The translations under genes and the position numbers were made by a program. Below are positions 51,475 through 59,965 of a DNA stretch of 64,000 bases, piece by piece. The stretch comes from Pantoea latae. Lineage in GTDB: Bacteria; Pseudomonadota; Gammaproteobacteria; Enterobacterales; Enterobacteriaceae. The stretch's first letter is position 1. Each line of letters starts with the position of its first letter. A model generated the notes under the pieces. It was not told where the DNA came from. It ran no database searches and saw only the letters and a program-made list of their open reading frames with translations. The stretch covers positions 1 to 64,000 of the forward strand of contig NZ_MWUE01000033.1 in assembly GCF_002077695.1 (NCBI RefSeq), written 5' to 3'.

Positions 51475-52683
51475 ATGAAAGCACTGGTCTGGCACGGCGT
51501 GGGAAATATCCAGCTGGATAACGTTCCCGATCCGCAAATCGAGCAACCGGGCGATGCTGTCATTCGGATTACCGCCTCGGCAATTTGCGGCACCGATCTG
51601 CACTTTATTCGCGGCACCTTTAGCGATATGCAGCCCGGCACCATCCTCGGTCATGAGGCGGTCGGCATTGTGGAAGCGGTGGGCGACGAGGTGCGCAACT
51701 TTACGCCCGGCGATCGCGTCGTGGTCTGTTCAACGGTCTCCTGCGGCGTCTGTCCGCCCTGCCGCGCCGGCCACACCGCGCAGTGCGACAACGCCAATCC
51801 CAACGGTCCGGAAGCGGGCACCTGTTTCTTCGGCGGCCCCAAAGCCACCGGCCCGGTCAATGGCCTGCAGGCGGAGAAAGCGCGCATTCCCTTCGCCGCC
51901 AATACGCTGGTGAAAATTCCTGACGGCGTCACCGATGAGCAGGCGATTTTGATCAGCGATATTTTCCCGACCGCCTGGTTTGGCGCCGAGCTGGCCGATA
52001 TCACGCGCGGCGATATTGTCGTGGTATTCGGCTGCGGCCCGGTTGGGCAGTTTGCCATCGCCAGCGCGCTGCTGCTGGGCGCGGCGCGCGTCATTGCGGT
52101 GGACAGTCATGAGGATCGGCTGGCGATGGCGCGCCGTCAGGGCGCGTTCCCGATCAACTTCGAGCAGGAAGATCCGGTTGAGGTGATCAAAAAGCTGACC
52201 GGCGGCACCGGCGCGGACTGCGCCATCGACGCGGTCGGCGTGGACAGCCAGCATGCGCATCACGGCCCAGCCAGCGCAGAGGCGGAAGAGAAAGCGGATA
52301 AATTCGCGCAGGAAGTGGCGCAGGTCGCGCCGGAGACCCATCCTCAGCACGACAACTGGATCCCTGGCGACGCGCCGACCCAGGCGCTGGAGTGGGCGAT
52401 TGCCGGGTTAAAGAAAGCGGGTCGCCTCAGCATTATCGGCGTCTATCCGCCGACCGCCGAGATTTTTCCCATTGGCAAAGCGATGAACAAAAATCTCACT
52501 ATTAAGATGGGGAACTGCAACCACCATACCCATATCCCCTACCTGCTGGAGCTAACGCGCACCGGCGCTATCGATCCCGCCGGCGTGCTGACCAACGTAG
52601 AGCCGATTGAGAAGGTGATGGAGGCCTATGAGGCGTTCGACAGGCGCGAAGCGGGCTGGGTGAAGGTCGAGCTGGAGATTTGA
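51475..52683 (+). CDS. Zinc-dependent dehydrogenase, formaldehyde dehydrogenase-like
   Basis: The 402-residue MDR enzyme has catalytic-zinc ligands in AICGTDLHF and GHEAVG, a four-cysteine structural-zinc loop (SCGVCPPCRAGHTAQC), the loop FGCGPVGQ and a His-rich insert (QHAHHGPAS) seen in glutathione-independent formaldehyde dehydrogenase relatives. It is divergent from the formate dehydrogenase operon, so a formaldehyde-to-formate role is attractive but unproven. GCAGAGG precedes the ATG. A paralogue lies at 40079. Confidence 0.83.
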   Translation: MKALVWHGVGNIQLDNVPDPQIEQPGDAVIRITASAICGTDLHFIRGTFSDMQPGTILGHEAVGIVEAVGDEVRNFTPGDRVVVCSTVSCGVCPPCRAGHTAQCDNANPNGPEAGTCFFGGPKATGPVNGLQAEKARIPFAANTLVKIPDGVTDEQAILISDIFPTAWFGAELADITRGDIVVVFGCGPVGQFAIASALLLGAARVIAVDSHEDRLAMARRQGAFPINFEQEDPVEVIKKLTGGTGADCAIDAVGVDSQHAHHGPASAEAEEKADKFAQEVAQVAPETHPQHDNWIPGDAPTQALEWAIAGLKKAGRLSIIGVYPPTAEIFPIGKAMNKNLTIKMGNCNHHTHIPYLLELTRTGAIDPAGVLTNVEPIEKVMEAYEAFDRREAGWVKVELEI

Positions 52684-52786
52684 CAGAGCACCGCCTCTGG
52701 CGCGCGTTGAGCAGCTCGTTGAGTATCAACGTCCTGTTTCATGGATCCCTCCGCAGCCTGTGCCCTGCCCGGATGCTGTTTTTGCT

Positions 52787-53749
52787 TTACGACTGATGAA
52801 ACATTCGCCGATAAACCGCTGGCGTTATCCCGGTGCGCTTCGCAAAAGCGCGGCGCATCACGTCGCCGCTGCGGTAGCCGCAGGCTTCGGGGATCGCCTT
52901 GAGCGGGAGGCGGCCCTCTTCCAGCAGCGCCCGCGCTTTCTCAATGCGGGCGTTTTCCAGCCAGCTTCCCGGCTGCATATCCAGCTGCTGACGAAACAGC
53001 CGATTCAGATGGCGCACGCTGAGATCCATATGCGCCGCCAGGTCGGACACGCCGCCGATGGTGGGCAAATGCGCCAGCGCCCAGCGCTGCAACTCTTGCA
53101 GCGCGGCGCGGCCCGTCAGCGACAAACTGTCGCGTCGGGCAAAGTGCCCCTGATTAACCGGTCGACGAAAGAACATCACCAGACTCGCCGCGACCTCCTG
53201 CGCAATGTCGCGACCCAAATCCTCCTCTACCAGCCGCAGCGCCAGATCCAGCCCGGCGGTTACGCCCGCCGAGGTGCGCAGCGGCCCGTCGGCGACATAG
53301 AGCGCGTCCGCTTCGACCTGCGCCTCTGGACAGCGCAGCGCCAGCAGATCGGCGCAGGCCCAGTGCGTCGTGACGCGCCGTCTTTGCAGCAGCCCGGTTT
53401 GCGCCAGCAGCAGCGCGCCGCTGCAAACGGATCCATAGCGCTGGCTGCGCGCGCACAGCACGCTGAGCTGGGCGCACTGCGACTCGCTCAGACGCTGCTG
53501 CTCCGCGTTCGGCGCGCCCGCGACCAGCAGCGTATCCGTCACATAGTCCAGCGCCTCCTCCAGCCACACGTCGGCGCCGATGCGCACGCCGGAGGAGGCG
53601 GTAATGACGCCTGGCTCTGCCGCCATCACGTTCAGGCGATAAAACTGGCGCCGCAGCGCGCGATTCGCCTCGGCAAACACATCAAGCGGACCGGAAACAT
53701 CAAGCAGCTGCACGCCAGGCAGTGCAAACAGGGTAACTGAGTGAGACAT
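52787..53749 (-). CDS. GlxA-type regulator (DJ-1/PfpI + AraC HTH)
   Basis: The 320-residue protein joins an N-terminal DJ-1/PfpI-like domain (about 1-190, VTLFALPGVQLLDVSGPLDVFAEANR and CSGALLLAQTGLL) to a C-terminal AraC-type double HTH (about 215-318, VRHLNRLFRQQLDMQPGSWLENARIEKARALLEEG). Such regulators respond to small metabolites, and the N-terminal domain is usually a sensor. It diverges from the HD-domain gene at 53863, its likely target. Confidence 0.87.
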   Translation of the reverse strand: MSHSVTLFALPGVQLLDVSGPLDVFAEANRALRRQFYRLNVMAAEPGVITASSGVRIGADVWLEEALDYVTDTLLVAGAPNAEQQRLSESQCAQLSVLCARSQRYGSVCSGALLLAQTGLLQRRRVTTHWACADLLALRCPEAQVEADALYVADGPLRTSAGVTAGLDLALRLVEEDLGRDIAQEVAASLVMFFRRPVNQGHFARRDSLSLTGRAALQELQRWALAHLPTIGGVSDLAAHMDLSVRHLNRLFRQQLDMQPGSWLENARIEKARALLEEGRLPLKAIPEACGYRSGDVMRRAFAKRTGITPAVYRRMFHQS

Positions 53750-53862
53750 GACAGAGGGGCGTCCTGATTTGCCGTTATGACCTGAATCGTCGTTATAAGT
53801 TAATTTAAGACATTCGTCATGCGTTTTATGCTCACTGTCAGTTAACCCACAGGAGAAGACTG

Positions 53863-54504
53863 ATGAGCTTTCAGATAAACGGCGTCGCCATTCCCGATAC
53901 GCAACTGGCTCGCGACGCCACCGCCTTTATTCGCGACAATGAATCCGATCTGCTGTTTCACCACTCCAGCCGCGTCTATTACTGGGGCGCTCTGGCGGGC
54001 CAGCAGCGCGGACTACAGGTCGATCGCGAGCTGCTCTATGTCGGCTGCATGTTTCACGATATCGGCCTGACGCATGAGCACTGCAGCTGCGACAAGCGCT
54101 TTGAGGTCGACGGCGCGAACGCGGCGCAGGCCTTTCTCGCCAGCTATGGCATTGCGCAGAGCGACATCGACAAGGTATGGACCGCGATCGCGCTACACAC
54201 CACGCCCGGCATCCCGGAATTTATGGCGGCGGAAATTGCGCTGGTGACCGCAGGTGTGGAGATGGACGTTCTGGGCATAGGCTACGATGCGTTTAACGAC
54301 GAGGCGCGCGCGGCGGTGGTGCAACAGCATCCGCGCGGCGCCGCCTTTAAAGAAGAGATTATTCAGGCCTTCTACGACGGTATCCGACACAAACCGCAGA
54401 CCACCTTCGGCAACGTTAAAGCCGATGTGCTAGCGGATAAACAACCTGATTTCGCGCCGCTTAATTTCTGCAGCATCATCCGCCAGTCGCGCTGGCAAGG
54501 CTAA
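53863..54504 (+). CDS. HD-domain hydrolase, cyanamide hydratase-like
   Basis: The 213-residue protein has an HD-domain pattern: histidine in LFHHSSRVYYWG, the HD pair in GCMFHDIGLT, and later histidine and aspartate (IALHTTPG, GVEMDVLG). The FHHSxRVYYW and FHDIGLT blocks are those of the cyanamide hydratase (Ddi2/Cah)-like group, which hydrate or hydrolyse small nitriles and amides with a metal. AGGAG precedes the ATG. Divergent from a GlxA-type regulator. Confidence 0.8.
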   Translation: MSFQINGVAIPDTQLARDATAFIRDNESDLLFHHSSRVYYWGALAGQQRGLQVDRELLYVGCMFHDIGLTHEHCSCDKRFEVDGANAAQAFLASYGIAQSDIDKVWTAIALHTTPGIPEFMAAEIALVTAGVEMDVLGIGYDAFNDEARAAVVQQHPRGAAFKEEIIQAFYDGIRHKPQTTFGNVKADVLADKQPDFAPLNFCSIIRQSRWQG

Positions 54505-54521
54505 GGTGATAACCCAAAAAA

Positions 54522-54589
54522 AGCAGCCTTCTGGCTAGTTAAGGTCATTTACAGGTAAGGCTGCTATTTGCTTAAAATAGCGGCCTTTT
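54522..54589 (+). promoter_or_regulatory. Overlapping alternative hairpins (antiterminator/terminator-like)
   Basis: 54557-54569 pairs with 54575-54587 to form a terminator-type stem followed by T4. The left arm of that stem (54557-54565) can instead pair, 9 of 9 bases, with 54522-54530. The two folds exclude one another. The terminator also serves the HD gene. It stands just in front of the structured element copy B. Confidence 0.5.
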
Positions 54590-54653
54590 CTTATGCGCAT
54601 ATGAGCTGTTGGTGCGGGCCACAGCGCACACGGAAGCTGCCCAGCAGGCTGGG
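54590..54653 (+). repeat. 5' flank of structured repeat, copy B
   Basis: 54590-54627 matches 42171-42209, and a 5-bp hairpin (54640-54644 with 54649-54653) adjoins the core. This flank precedes copy A too, presumably, but that lies outside the window. Confidence 0.6.
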
Positions 54654-54834
54654 GCCGATCAGGGGCGGGCATTCCGCAGCGCTGAACAGAGTGAGTCTGC
54701 CAGGAGAGCCCGCAGGGATGCGGGCGAAAGGTGGGGCTGGAACAGGGAGGTTCCATCCCCACCGGTCCGTCAGGCAGACGAATGGCGTGAAGGTACTGCG
54801 TCAGCGGCGCGAGGACCGCCCGCCTCTAGTCGGC
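54654..54834 (+). ncRNA. Structured repeat core, copy B (putative RNA)
   Basis: Identical to copy A at all but six positions of its first 167 bases. The same helices form. The closing stem here extends to 17 positions (54654-54670 with 54818-54834) with two G-U pairs and one C-A mismatch, although the outer arm sequence differs from copy A, so pairing is kept while sequence changes. The stem equivalent to 38-44/116-122 has a U-A pair where copy A has U-G. It ends about 105 bases before the Fic gene. Confidence 0.5.
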
Positions 54835-54939
54835 ACCAGACTGCGTGATCTCCCCGTGCTGATATTCCTTAACCATTGTCCGTGAAGCGGTTGAACAGTA
54901 TATTTTCTACCCTATCCTGAACCCTGTTTGGGCGTGATC

Positions 54940-55566
54940 ATGAATCGATACCACGTTTTCGGCAGCGAAGGCCAGTATGCGAAAGACTCAGGCGATCGTG
55001 TTCTGGCTAATAAGCTCGGTATTACCGTTACTCATGAAATTGATGATGCTGAACTGGTTCTTCTTGAGCGCCTCTACCATTCTGTTTTTGAAGACCATTT
55101 CCCTACCGGCCAGCTCACCATAAAGATAATTAAGGAGTGGCACCGTCGCTGGTTAGGCAATATTTATGAATGGGCGGGACAAGAAAGAGGCGTCAATATC
55201 AGCAAAGGTGGCTTTATGTTTGCTCCTTCTGCACGACTGCCTAAACTTCTTGCTGATTTCGATAACAACATTCTTTCCCGCTATACACCCTGTACAGCAA
55301 TGAATGAAGAACAGCTTATCGAGGCTATCGCAATAACTCATGTCGAGCTGATACTTATTCATCCCTTTCGAGAAGGGAATGGTCGCTTGTCGAGATTATT
55401 AGCCGATGTGATGGCGGTTCAGGGAGGATACAAATCGCTGGATTATCAAAGCTGGGAACAGCACCGCCCACAATACATCTCTGCTATTCATGCAGGTCTG
55501 TCGCTGGACTATGAACCCATGAAATACTGGGTCCGTAATGCATTAAGAAAGAATCAGGCAAGGTGA
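54940..55566 (+). CDS. Fic family AMP-transferase-like protein
   Basis: The 208-residue protein has the Fic core with the full active-site motif HPFREGNGRLSR (near 142-153) and the IYEWAGQERGVNISKGG flap region. An intact HxFx(D/E)GNGRxxR motif predicts AMP transfer (or another nucleotide transfer) to a target hydroxyl. The start is the ATG at 54940; upstream in-frame TTG/GTG codons are less likely. Composition is more AT-rich than its neighbours, suggesting transfer. I see no clear inhibitory [S/T]xxxE[G/N] motif inside, so an external antitoxin is possible. Confidence 0.85.
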   Translation: MNRYHVFGSEGQYAKDSGDRVLANKLGITVTHEIDDAELVLLERLYHSVFEDHFPTGQLTIKIIKEWHRRWLGNIYEWAGQERGVNISKGGFMFAPSARLPKLLADFDNNILSRYTPCTAMNEEQLIEAIAITHVELILIHPFREGNGRLSRLLADVMAVQGGYKSLDYQSWEQHRPQYISAIHAGLSLDYEPMKYWVRNALRKNQAR

Positions 55567-55721
55567 AGATGCGCGTATTTCTTGCGGGCCGCTTCTAGCG
55601 AAGCTTCAACTTTAGCCGAAGGCTGACCGGTTTCAACTGCGGTTGATGTCGCTATAGAGCGCGCCATATCCGCGCGAGAGGGTTTCATATAATCTGACTG
55701 GGTTTTGTTATTACCGCTCAT
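55554..55721 (-). CDS. Small protein convergent with the Fic gene
   Basis: A 55-residue protein from an ATG at 55721 with a strong GGGAG ribosome site; the frame upstream of this ATG is ignored. It is charged and helical (SRADMARSIATSTAVETGQP, then KVEASLEAARKKYAH). STAVETG resembles, imperfectly, the [S/T]xxxE[G/N] helix of Fic antitoxins. It overlaps the fic 3' end by 13 bases in the opposite direction, unlike known antitoxins, which lie upstream on the same strand. Role uncertain. Confidence 0.6.
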   Translation of the reverse strand: MSGNNKTQSDYMKPSRADMARSIATSTAVETGQPSAKVEASLEAARKKYAHLHLA

Positions 55722-55843
55722 TTTCTTCTCCCATAACGTAAAAATCTTAGCCTGTAGTTTATCCGGCTTTATTAAAAACTTCACACCATTCCATTATATT
55801 TTGCTGCCCTGATCGGCTCAACCGTGCTGTGTACGTTAAAAAA

Positions 55844-55868
55844 GAGTCTCCTGTAGGGCAGGAGACTC
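55844..55868 (-). terminator. Rho-independent terminator of the chemoreceptor gene
   Basis: A 10-bp perfect stem with a 5-base loop is followed on the minus strand by a U-run, 20 bases past the chemoreceptor stop. Confidence 0.8.
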
Positions 55869-55888
55869 TCGGGGGGTATTGAATAATT

Positions 55889-57841
55889 TTAGACGGCTTG
55901 CCCCTCCAGCCGGAACTGGGCCACCGACTGCGCCAGCTGCGAAGATTGATCCTCCATCGCGCTGGCGGCGGCGGAAATCTCCTGCACCAGCGCGGCGTTC
56001 TGCTGCGTCACGCTGTCCATCTCGTTAACCGCGATGGAAACCTGGCTGATGCCGCGGCTCTGCTCGTCGGACGCTGTGGCGATCTCTGCGATAATCGCCT
56101 GCACCGAGGTCACCGCCTGAGTGATCTCCTGCATGGTGTCGCCCGCATGACGCACCAGGCTGACGCCGCTGTCGACGCGCTGGGTCGACTCCTCAATCAG
56201 CGAGGCGATATCCTTCACCGCCGCGGCGCTGCGCTGCGCCAGGCTGCGAACCTCAGAGGCCACCACGGCAAAACCGCGCCCCTGTTCCCCTGCGCGCGCC
56301 GCTTCAACCGCCGCGTTTAACGCAAGGATATTGGTCTGAAACGCGATGCTGTTAATGATAGCGGTGATATCGCCGATCTTGCGCGCGCTGTCGTTAATCT
56401 GCGACATGGTCTGCACCACCTCGCCCACCAGCGCCTCGCCCTTGCGCGCGGTCAGCGAGGCGTTCTCGGTCAGCGTCGTCGCCTGATGGGCGTTGGCGGC
56501 GTTGTGTTTTACCGTCGCCGTCAGCTGCTCCATGCTGGCTGCGGTCTCCTCCAGCGCGGCGGCCTGCTGTTCAGTGCGCGACGCCAGATTGATATTGCCT
56601 TTGGCGATCTCCTCTGCGCCGTCGCGCACCGAGGCGCTGGTCTCTTTAATATGGCTGACCATCGCGCTCAGCCGCGCCTGCATGGTATGCAGCGCATAGA
56701 ACAGGCTGCGCTGGTCGCCCGCTTTTAGCGGAATGCGCGTATTCAGCTGCCCGTCCGCCACCGCCAGCGCAAAGGCCGCCGCGTCAGCGGGCTCGCCGCC
56801 CAGCGGACGCAGCACGATGCGGCTGAAGACCACACCGAGCAGCAGGCTCACCAGCACGATGCTTGCCAGCATCATCCATAAGGCGTTGTGCAGCTGCTGA
56901 CGCGCGGCGCTCATCACCAAATCCAGCGGCGCGGCGACGCCCAGATACCAGACGTTGCTGCTGTTGCCGATGGCGATCGGCTGCCAGGTGATCAGCGTTT
57001 TTTCACCGAGCAGCGCATCCTCCTGCTCTGTCACCGCGGCGGTCAGGCGGCTTTTATCACCCTTCCACAGCTGGTTGTTTTGCGCTTTATCAGGAGAGGA
57101 GACGATTTTGCCGCCGCTGGAGAGCAGCATAGCGTAGCCGGTGCCCTGCCAGGGCTTGATCTCATTGACGCGCTGCTGCAGCGTCGCCAGCGAAATATCG
57201 GAGGTCACTACGCCCCACAGCTTGCCGCGATCGATAATCGGCGTGGCGATAGAGGTGACCAGCGTCGGCACGCCGTTGGAGACGTAGCTGTAGGGCTCGG
57301 TAGAGAGATCCTGGCGCGTGCGCTGCGGCACCAGATAGTAATCGCCCTGGCCCGGCGTCAGATAGGTCATGAGCGGGTGCATGTTGTAAACCCCCGCCTT
57401 ATCCACGTCCACATACCAGGCGTAGCGCCCTTGCGGCGGCTGGCCGCTCTGCGTGGCGAACTCGGCGTCGCGCCCGTCGAAGCGATCTTTTTCCAGGATC
57501 ACCGACACGGAAAGGTAGTCGGGATTGCTGCGCAGCGCGTACTCGGTCAGCTTATCGATGGCGCGACGGTCATGGATGCCGGCGTCCGGCAGCGCGATGA
57601 TACTTTGCCCCAGGCTCTGCGCCACGTCGCGCGCATGGTTAAGGGTTTTTTCCACTTCCAGCGCCTTACTACGCGCAATCTGTTGCAGATACTCTTCCGC
57701 CAGCGCGCGCTGCGCCTGGCCTGACTGCCAGCTCAGCACGCCGATGGTGATGGCAAAGCCGGTAGCGATGGTCAGCGCGCCGGTCAGCAACATCATGGCG
57801 CGGGTGCTTACTCTCCGTTTCGCAGCGCGATCCGTTTTCAT
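55889..57841 (-). CDS. Methyl-accepting chemotaxis protein
   Basis: The 650-residue chemoreceptor has one N-terminal membrane helix (about 12-35), a periplasmic dCache-type sensor (about 40-290, YAWYVDVDKAGVYNMHPLM, TPIIDRGKLWGVVTSDISL), a second helix (about 295-320), a HAMP-like linker and the signalling hairpin with AARAGEQGRGFAVVASEVRSLAQRSA. The start is the ATG at 57841. It lacks a C-terminal NWETF-type pentapeptide, so it depends on other receptors for adaptation. dCache sensors often bind amino or organic acids; the ligand is unknown. Confidence 0.9.
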   Translation of the reverse strand: MKTDRAAKRRVSTRAMMLLTGALTIATGFAITIGVLSWQSGQAQRALAEEYLQQIARSKALEVEKTLNHARDVAQSLGQSIIALPDAGIHDRRAIDKLTEYALRSNPDYLSVSVILEKDRFDGRDAEFATQSGQPPQGRYAWYVDVDKAGVYNMHPLMTYLTPGQGDYYLVPQRTRQDLSTEPYSYVSNGVPTLVTSIATPIIDRGKLWGVVTSDISLATLQQRVNEIKPWQGTGYAMLLSSGGKIVSSPDKAQNNQLWKGDKSRLTAAVTEQEDALLGEKTLITWQPIAIGNSSNVWYLGVAAPLDLVMSAARQQLHNALWMMLASIVLVSLLLGVVFSRIVLRPLGGEPADAAAFALAVADGQLNTRIPLKAGDQRSLFYALHTMQARLSAMVSHIKETSASVRDGAEEIAKGNINLASRTEQQAAALEETAASMEQLTATVKHNAANAHQATTLTENASLTARKGEALVGEVVQTMSQINDSARKIGDITAIINSIAFQTNILALNAAVEAARAGEQGRGFAVVASEVRSLAQRSAAAVKDIASLIEESTQRVDSGVSLVRHAGDTMQEITQAVTSVQAIIAEIATASDEQSRGISQVSIAVNEMDSVTQQNAALVQEISAAASAMEDQSSQLAQSVAQFRLEGQAV

Positions 57842-57994
57842 TATTGGTGTTCTCCCCACTTTTATTGTTTTCAGGTACAGGCGAATAAAACAGCAAGGCT
57901 GTTATCAACCTTATCGGCGTGGGGTTTTGAAACTTAAGTAAGTAACGCTGGAGAGAAGGCGAACGCACCGGCGTTCGCCTCTGGAGGAGAAAAA

Positions 57995-59146
57995 TCAGGC
58001 GAGTTTATTCAAGGCGTTAACCGCCAGCTGCGCCAGATACTGCGCGGTGGGGAAAAGCGCTTTATCGTCAACGCGGAATTTCGGATGATGCAGCGCCCAG
58101 GGCCCGCCGGAGCCGACCATCATAAAGGTGCCGGGGATCTTCTGCTGATAGAAGGCGAAGTCTTCACCGATCGGGCTGGCCTCAATGCGGCGCGCCTCGA
58201 AGCCGACGTCGCTCGCCTGCTCCAGCGCGAAATCGACCCACTCTGCGGTATTGACCACCGACGGCGGGCCGGCATGCCAGAGAAACTCGATTTCCGCACC
58301 AAACGCCACGGCCAGCCCGTCCAGCAGCGCGCGGAAGCGCTGTTCGATCAGGGCACGCGCCTCGGCGCTAAAGGTACGTACCGTGCCTTCCAGATAGGCG
58401 GTGTCCGGGATGACGTTCCAGGTGCTGCCGCTGTGGATCTGCGTAATGGAGACCACGGCGTTCTGATCCGACGGCACGTTGCGGCTGATCAGCGTCTGCA
58501 CCGCGCTGATAATCTGCCCCACGATAATAATGGGGTCGTTGCCCTCATGAGGTTTTGCCGCGTGCGCGCCCTTTGCGGCGACTTTGATTTCAAAGCGATC
58601 GACGCCTGCCGTCAGCGCGCCCTCTTTGCCGCCCACCACGCCAACCGGCAGCGTCGGGTCGTTATGGATGCCGAAAATCACCGCCGCCTCATCCAGCGCG
58701 CCGGTGGCGATCAGGTCGGGGGCGCCCAGGCCGGTCTCTTCGGCCGCCTGGAACAGAATGCGCACGCGGCCTTTCAGCGACGCCGCCTGCTGCTGCAGCA
58801 GAATGGCGGCGCCCAGCGCGGCGGAGGTGTGGAAATCGTGGCCGCAGGCGTGCATCACCCCGGCGTTTTCAGAGGTAAACTCGACGCCGGATTCCTCTTC
58901 AATCGGCAGGGCGTCAATATCGGAACGCACCACCACCAGCGGACCTGACGCCTCGCCCACCTCGGCGATCAGGCCGGTTTTCAGCGGCAGATCGAGAATG
59001 CGGATGCCCGCCGCGCTCAGCGCCGCGCGGATTTTTTTAGTGGTTTCGAACTCCTGATTCGACAGCTCCGGAAAACGGTGCATATCGTGGCGAAACGCCT
59101 GGATCTGACTGGCAAGCGCTCGATCCTGTTCGCGGATCTCTTTCAT
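57995..59146 (-). CDS. M20 amidohydrolase (YxeP-like N-deacetylase)
   Basis: The 383-residue M20D peptidase family protein has metal-binding MHACGHDFHTSAALG, the catalytic EETGLGAPDL, and IHNDPTLPVG. Such enzymes remove N-acetyl groups from amino acid derivatives. The start is the ATG at 59146 (MKEIREQD) behind GGAAGGA. It is the last gene of the six-gene operon. In Bacillus the equivalent YxeP deacetylates N-acetyl-S-(2-succino)cysteine or its product. Confidence 0.87.
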   Translation of the reverse strand: MKEIREQDRALASQIQAFRHDMHRFPELSNQEFETTKKIRAALSAAGIRILDLPLKTGLIAEVGEASGPLVVVRSDIDALPIEEESGVEFTSENAGVMHACGHDFHTSAALGAAILLQQQAASLKGRVRILFQAAEETGLGAPDLIATGALDEAAVIFGIHNDPTLPVGVVGGKEGALTAGVDRFEIKVAAKGAHAAKPHEGNDPIIIVGQIISAVQTLISRNVPSDQNAVVSITQIHSGSTWNVIPDTAYLEGTVRTFSAEARALIEQRFRALLDGLAVAFGAEIEFLWHAGPPSVVNTAEWVDFALEQASDVGFEARRIEASPIGEDFAFYQQKIPGTFMMVGSGGPWALHHPKFRVDDKALFPTAQYLAQLAVNALNKLA

Positions 59147-59196
59147 ATTCATTCCTTCCCATGCGGTGGCCTGCGGCAAAGTATGCGGCGGCGCGC

Positions 59197-59958
59197 TTAA
59201 ATATTGAAATCTTGATTGGTGTCGATGTTAGTCATCTGGCGCAAAAAGCGGCGCGTGATCGGGTTGTCGGAGAAGCTGATCACCTGCTCTGCCGGCCCCT
59301 GCTCGACAATATGGCCATCCGCCATAAAAATGACGCGATCGGCCACCTCTTTGGCGAATTGCATCTCATGGGTGACGATCACCATGGTGGTCTTCTGCTG
59401 CGCCAGGCTTTTCATCACCTGCAGCACCTCGTGCACGCGCTCGGGATCGAGCGCCGAGGTCGGCTCATCAAACAGGATGGCGCGCGGCTTCACTGCCAGC
59501 GCGCGCGCAATGCTGACGCGCTGCTGCTGGCCGCCGGAGAGCGTCACCGGATACTGATGCGCCTGCGGCGCCATGCCGACCAGCTCCAGCAGTTGCATCC
59601 CGGTCTGGTTCGCCTGCGCTTTCGCCATCTTCTTCACCATGATCAGCCCTTCGGTGATGTTCTCCAGCGCGGTTTTGTTGCGAAACAGGCTGTAGTTCTG
59701 AAACACCATCGCCGTCTGGCCGCGCAGCGCATGCTCCTCTTTCGCGTTGTAGCTGGCGGTGTCGAGCGCCACGTCACCGATCTGAATTACGCCGGACTCC
59801 GGCTTTTCCAGCAGATTAAGGCAGCGCAGCAGCGTCGATTTGCCGGAGCCGGAAGGGCCGATAATCGCCACCACTTCGCCTTCGCCAATGGTCAGGCTGA
59901 TATCGTCCAGCACCACTTTGTCGCCGAAACGTTTATTAAGCTGTTTTACACTGATCAT
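59197..59958 (-). CDS. Polar amino acid ABC transporter ATPase (YxeO-like)
   Basis: The 253-residue ATPase has Walker A GPSGSGKST (about 34-42), the LSGGQQQRV signature and Walker B ILFDEPTSAL with the H-loop histidine in IVTHEM. The family is polar amino acid importers (HisP/GlnQ). Eight bases separate it from the permease gene. Confidence 0.93.
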   Translation of the reverse strand: MISVKQLNKRFGDKVVLDDISLTIGEGEVVAIIGPSGSGKSTLLRCLNLLEKPESGVIQIGDVALDTASYNAKEEHALRGQTAMVFQNYSLFRNKTALENITEGLIMVKKMAKAQANQTGMQLLELVGMAPQAHQYPVTLSGGQQQRVSIARALAVKPRAILFDEPTSALDPERVHEVLQVMKSLAQQKTTMVIVTHEMQFAKEVADRVIFMADGHIVEQGPAEQVISFSDNPITRRFLRQMTNIDTNQDFNI

Positions 59959-59965
59959 AAGAGCC

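Noticed and set aside
54568..54885. 105-codon frame through repeat copy B, also open in copy A
   Set aside because: All six core differences between the copies are nonsynonymous while the folded structure is kept, so a protein is less likely than RNA. Conserved peptide function is not fully excluded.
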